Shown here one piece after another: positions 60,840 through 64,000 of a stretch of DNA of 64,000 bases. The stretch lies in contig NZ_BOOG01000008.1 in the NCBI RefSeq assembly GCF_016863115.1, forward strand, positions 1 to 64,000, given 5' to 3'. Source of the stretch: Sphaerimonospora thailandensis (GTDB lineage: Bacteria; Actinomycetota; Actinomycetes; Streptosporangiales; Streptosporangiaceae). The notes beneath the pieces were generated by a model. The model searched no databases. It worked only from the letters and a program-made list of their open reading frames with translations, and was not told the DNA's origin. The translations under genes were made by a program, and so were the position numbers. Each line of letters opens with the position of its first letter. The stretch's first letter is position 1.

Positions 60840-62297
60840 TCAGCCGGCCTGTGCCCCCGGTCGGCTGATGCCGCCACCACCTGCGTAAACGCCGGCCGCT
60901 GAACCGTGAGCTGAACTGTGAGCCGCGTCGGAGCCCGCGTCCGGAGTCATCTCGGGCGACAGCGGAAGCCGGATGACGAACCGGACGCCCGCGTCCTCGC
61001 ACTCGACCCGGATCGCGCCGCCGTGGGACTCCACGACCTCCCGGGCGATGGCCAGGCCGAGGCCGGTCCCGCCGTGCGTCCTGCTCCTGGCGGTGTCCCT
61101 CCGATAGAACCGCTCGAAAATGCGTTCACGGTCCGCCTCGGGGATGGGCTCTCCGTCGTTGAACACCGACAGCATGGCGTGCTCGCCGCTGTCGTCGCCG
61201 ACCCGGCCGACCTCGGCGTGCACCCGCGTCGCCGCGTGCCGCTCGGCGTTGTCGAGCAGGTTCGCCACCACCCGGGAAAGTTGCCCGCGCAGCCCGCTGA
61301 CCATCACCCCCCGGCCGGCCAGGACGTGCATCGGCGGACGGCCGCGGACCTCGGCGGTGAGCAGCTCTCCGAGGTCGAGGTGCTCGCGCACGGTGGACGG
61401 CGCGGTGCCGATCCTCGCCAGCAGGAGCAGGTCCGCGACGATCGCCTCCAGCCTGCCCGTGTCGCGTAGCGCCGCCTCGACGGCCTCCTCGGTGTCCTCC
61501 GGATGCAGGCGGGCGCTCTCCAGCTGGGCGCGGATCCCCGCGATGGGGGTGCGCAGCTCGTGTGAGGCGTCGGCGGCGAACTGCCGCTGCTGCTGGATCG
61601 ACCGCTCCAGCCGGGCGAGCGCGTCGTTGGCGGTCCTGGCGAGCTTGGCGATCTCGTCGTCTCCCGGCGGTTCGGGCACCCGGCAGCCCGGGTTGGTCGG
61701 GGCGACCTCCCTGAGCTCCGACCGGATCGCCTCGACGGGGCGCAGGGCCCGTCCGGAGACCAGCCAGGCGGTCCAGGCCACCCCGCCGCAGAGCAGCAGG
61801 ATCGCAACGAAGAGCCCCAGCTCCGGCAGGCGAGTGCCCAGGACGGCCGGGGTTACGCGCCCGGCGTAGACCATGTCCGAATCCGCCTCGGGAGACACCT
61901 TCACGGCGGTGATGTAGACGCAGTCCCCGTGTGGCGGCGAACACGAGGTGGCCCGGCTGACCTTGATGTCGGAGGCGGGACGCAGGGGGCTGAGTCGGCG
62001 CAGCGCTCTGGCCGCCGTGCTGGTGGCCACCACCCGGCCGTCCGAGGTGACCACCTCGATCAGGTTGATGCCGTTTTCGTTCGTCGGGACGGGGTCGGGT
62101 AACTGCCCGGCGCGGACCTCGGCGGCGATGCGGCTCGCGGTCGAAAGGCTGTCGTCCCAGATCCGGTCGGTGACGGCATCCCGCACGACGATGTCCGCGA
62201 TGATTCCCGCCGGGAGCAGGACGAGCGCCGCGGCGGCGGTGGCGATCAATGTCAGGCGCGCCCTGAGGGACGGTACGCGCAGCCAGGGGAGGGACAT
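60840..62297 (-). CDS. Sensor histidine kinase without adjacent response regulator
   Basis: A 485-residue membrane kinase: first helix about 15-37, an extracellular sensor region to about 160 with a Cys pair (TSCSPPHGDCVY), second helix, HAMP domain, then HisKA with ADASHELRTPIAG (phosphorylated His) and HATPase_c with NLLDNAERH and GGTGLGLAIAREV. All catalytic boxes are intact. No response regulator lies beside it on either strand. A small C-terminal Ala/Gly/Ser-rich tail follows the ATPase domain. The signal is unknown. Confidence 0.88.
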   Translation of the reverse strand: MSLPWLRVPSLRARLTLIATAAAALVLLPAGIIADIVVRDAVTDRIWDDSLSTASRIAAEVRAGQLPDPVPTNENGINLIEVVTSDGRVVATSTAARALRRLSPLRPASDIKVSRATSCSPPHGDCVYITAVKVSPEADSDMVYAGRVTPAVLGTRLPELGLFVAILLLCGGVAWTAWLVSGRALRPVEAIRSELREVAPTNPGCRVPEPPGDDEIAKLARTANDALARLERSIQQQRQFAADASHELRTPIAGIRAQLESARLHPEDTEEAVEAALRDTGRLEAIVADLLLLARIGTAPSTVREHLDLGELLTAEVRGRPPMHVLAGRGVMVSGLRGQLSRVVANLLDNAERHAATRVHAEVGRVGDDSGEHAMLSVFNDGEPIPEADRERIFERFYRRDTARSRTHGGTGLGLAIAREVVESHGGAIRVECEDAGVRFVIRLPLSPEMTPDAGSDAAHSSAHGSAAGVYAGGGGISRPGAQAG

Positions 62298-62517
62298 GAC
62301 CCGAGGCTACTGATGGTCATCACGCGGAAACTTCGCGACACCGAAAAGTTGGGACCAAAGTTGTTCAAAGTGGCACCAAGAAGCGGGAACCATCGCCGCA
62401 AGGGGTTACTGAAACTTGCAGAAGGGATTGCTCTCGACCCGTGCCCGACCCACCGCCGCAACGGCGGCGAAACCTGTGTCGGAGACTGTTGGTGTCGCCC
62501 TGTTGGAGGTGGTGGGC
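62298..62517. promoter_or_regulatory. Divergent region between kinase and ACT-domain gene
   Basis: A 220-base gap. It carries closely spaced AAAGTTG repeats (62345-62377: AAAAGTTGGGACC, AAAGTTGTTC, AAAGTGGCACC) that may be a repeated binding site. Nothing else is visible. Confidence 0.35.
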
Positions 62518-63165
62518 ATGCTGCTGCGGCTACGGGTCTCACTCCCGGACCGCCCCGGAGTGCTGGGGCAGGTGGCCCGCGCGTTCGGGGTGATGGGCGC
62601 CGACATCCTGCAGGTCACCGTGCTCGAACGGCAGGCCGGACGCGCGGTGGACGACTTCACCGTGTTCTGGCCGGGCCTGTTCGAGCCGGGTGAGCTGCGC
62701 GACCGGATCTGTGTGGTCCCCGGCGCCCGGGTCGAGTCCGTGTGGCCGACACGTGAGGCTCCCGGCACGAGCCCCGACTACGACCTGCTCGGCCACGTCG
62801 CAGCCGAACCGGAACGCGCGGTCGTCACGCTGGTCGACGCGATGCCCGACGTGGTGAGCGCCGAGTGGGCGGTCGCGGTCGACTCCGGCAGCGGGATGGT
62901 GCTGCATGGGAGCTGGCAGGCCCCGGAGGACGTGTCGGCCGCGGACCTCACCCCGCTGCGCGCCTCCGCCCTGACCCGGGACGGGCTGCACCTGGCGTGC
63001 GTGCCGATGGACGGGGCGCACCTGGTCGTGGCGCGGGAACAGGGGCCGCCGTTCCATCAGGCCGAGCTCGACAAGATCTCCAGGCTCACGGGCATCGTCT
63101 GCGCCCTGGTCCGGTCCACCACGGACCGGGAACCCAGGGAGACGCAGCGTAGCAACACTCCTTAG
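62518..63165 (+). CDS. ACT-domain regulatory protein
   Basis: A 215-residue protein. The N-terminal 75 residues form an ACT domain (MLLRLRVSLPDRPGVLGQVARAFGVMGADILQVTVLE), which in other proteins binds an amino acid. The remainder resembles a GAF-like small-molecule domain (ALTRDGLHLACVPMDGAHLVVA). No enzyme domain is attached, so a sensing or regulatory role is inferred. ATG 62518 has GGAGG eight bases upstream. Confidence 0.75.
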   Translation: MLLRLRVSLPDRPGVLGQVARAFGVMGADILQVTVLERQAGRAVDDFTVFWPGLFEPGELRDRICVVPGARVESVWPTREAPGTSPDYDLLGHVAAEPERAVVTLVDAMPDVVSAEWAVAVDSGSGMVLHGSWQAPEDVSAADLTPLRASALTRDGLHLACVPMDGAHLVVAREQGPPFHQAELDKISRLTGIVCALVRSTTDREPRETQRSNTP

Positions 63166-63212
63166 GCCACTCCCGGCCGGCCTTCACGGCCCTTCGCGGC
63201 CCTTCGCGGCCC

Positions 63213-64000
63213 CTAACGGCGGGGTGGGTCGATTCGCGCGCCGTTCTGGGTGAACAGCATCAGGCGGGAGATGTCGATGGCGACCCGGCCGTGTTCCCCG
63301 GCCCGCCATACCGGGCGGCTGCCCAGCCGGACGATCAGATCGGCTCGCCGGTGCGTACCGAATCCGGACGGTGGCGACACGTGCTCCTCTTCCTCCTCCT
63401 CTCGTGGCCCGCCGCCGCTCAGCAGCCTGCGCACGATCGATCGGGTCTTCCCGTTCGACGCGCCGCCGTTCATGTGCCGGCGGGGGTCCGGCGGCTCGGG
63501 CACGGCGACGGAGGGGATGCCGGCCTCCAGGTAGGCCAGCCATTCGTGGCCGTGGTATTCGAGAGTGCGGACCCGGCCGAAGAAGCTCGGTCCCTCCGTC
63601 TTCTCCGGTACGGGTGTCAGCCCGTCGGGCCGGATACCCACGATGATCTGTGACCCGGTGTGCTGCGACACCGCGTACGCCCTTGGATCGGTCCACGGCA
63701 TGGTGATCTGATGCGGGCCGAAATCCAGCATGATGAACTGGTTCTGCGGCGTTCGCACGGTCGCGGCGAGCAGGTTGAGCTGCTGCGAGTTGAGGAACGC
63801 GGCGGTGAAGGCGGTGGCCGGGTCGTTGTAGACCTGGGCGGGGGTGCCGATGTCCTGCAGCACGCCCCGATTCATGATCGCGATGCGGTCGGCCAGTGTC
63901 AGCGCCTCGACCTGGTCATGTGTCACGTAGATCGTGGTGACTCCCATGGCCCTTACCAGCGACGAGATCTCCATGCGCAGTTCGGTGCGCATGCCGGCGT
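63213..64000 (-). CDS. Sugar ABC transporter ATPase (MsiK/UgpC-like), C-terminal part
   Basis: The gene runs past the right edge. Visible are the end of the D-loop region (DAGMRTELRMEISS), the H-loop VTHDQVEALTLADRIAIMNRG, and the C-terminal TOBE/MalK regulatory domain. A low-complexity insert (GGPREEEEEEHVSPPSG and neighbours) interrupts the regulatory domain near residues 185-225 of the visible part, which is unusual. Such an ATPase could in principle energise the CebEFG permease, but nothing here shows that. Confidence 0.85.
   Translation of the reverse strand, partial: AGMRTELRMEISSLVRAMGVTTIYVTHDQVEALTLADRIAIMNRGVLQDIGTPAQVYNDPATAFTAAFLNSQQLNLLAATVRTPQNQFIMLDFGPHQITMPWTDPRAYAVSQHTGSQIIVGIRPDGLTPVPEKTEGPSFFGRVRTLEYHGHEWLAYLEAGIPSVAVPEPPDPRRHMNGGASNGKTRSIVRRLLSGGGPREEEEEEHVSPPSGFGTHRRADLIVRLGSRPVWRAGEHGRVAIDISRLMLFTQNGARIDPPRR

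Overview
The window is high-GC actinobacterial chromosome. The evidence is the codon use, a type I-E CRISPR of the actinobacterial kind, a HAIR (HspR) box on lon, exact CebR operators on a ceb/bgl operon, class II DAHP synthase and many GTG starts with GTGA/ATGA overlaps. A member of the Streptosporangiales is my best guess, but no rRNA or tRNA is present to confirm it.

Layout. 1-5718: the 3' end of a type I-E cas operon (end of cas5e, cas6e, cas1, cas2), a short leader and a CRISPR array of 58 repeat units, the last two decayed. 5770-9031: efeUOB iron uptake on the minus strand with an IdeR/DmdR-like box upstream. 9178-10994: an antibiotic-resistance-type ABC-F gene behind a structured leader with a small upstream ORF. 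11026-16332: housekeeping and orphan enzymes (zinc-ribbon protein, APH-like kinase, luciferase-like monooxygenase, two HAD phosphatases, ArfB, a serine hydrolase). 16473-18868: lon with its HAIR operator. 18926-21534: a Fic protein and an HtrA-like protease. 21695-27142: cydABDC with unusually short CydA and CydB, controlled from a composite palindrome next to a divergent padR. 28314-29168: a secreted intradiol dioxygenase fused to a chitin/cellulose-binding module. 29696-32420: a universal stress protein, ctaD and thioredoxin.

32593-36614 is a sugar or polyol oxidoreductase operon (two Gfo/Idh enzymes and a TIM-barrel isomerase) divergent from a LacI regulator, with two near-identical operators between them. 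36995-38310 is a lower-GC island with a translationally coupled pair: an AlbA_2 (Schlafen-type) domain protein and a ParA-like ATPase. It sits against a decayed Gfo/Idh gene. This is the best candidate here for an uncharacterised system. 38571-49308 is a myo-inositol catabolic and uptake cluster (iolG, iolE-like, iolC, aldolase, iolB, iolD, then a periplasmic-binding-type ABC transporter) divergent from a GntR regulator.

49330-52957 holds DAHP synthase, an FAD monooxygenase with a palindrome over its start, and an aldose epimerase. 53119-58897 is the cellobiose operon cebEFG-bglC-cebR, with exact CebR boxes upstream of cebE and a one-mismatch box upstream of the aldose epimerase. A secreted sulfatase, an orphan histidine kinase, an ACT-domain protein and the C-terminal part of a sugar-ABC ATPase complete the window.

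Taken together the right half is a plant-biomass and polyol catabolism neighbourhood: cellobiose uptake and hydrolysis, inositol oxidation and a lignocellulose-directed dioxygenase. The left half is phage immunity, iron uptake and stress or respiration functions.
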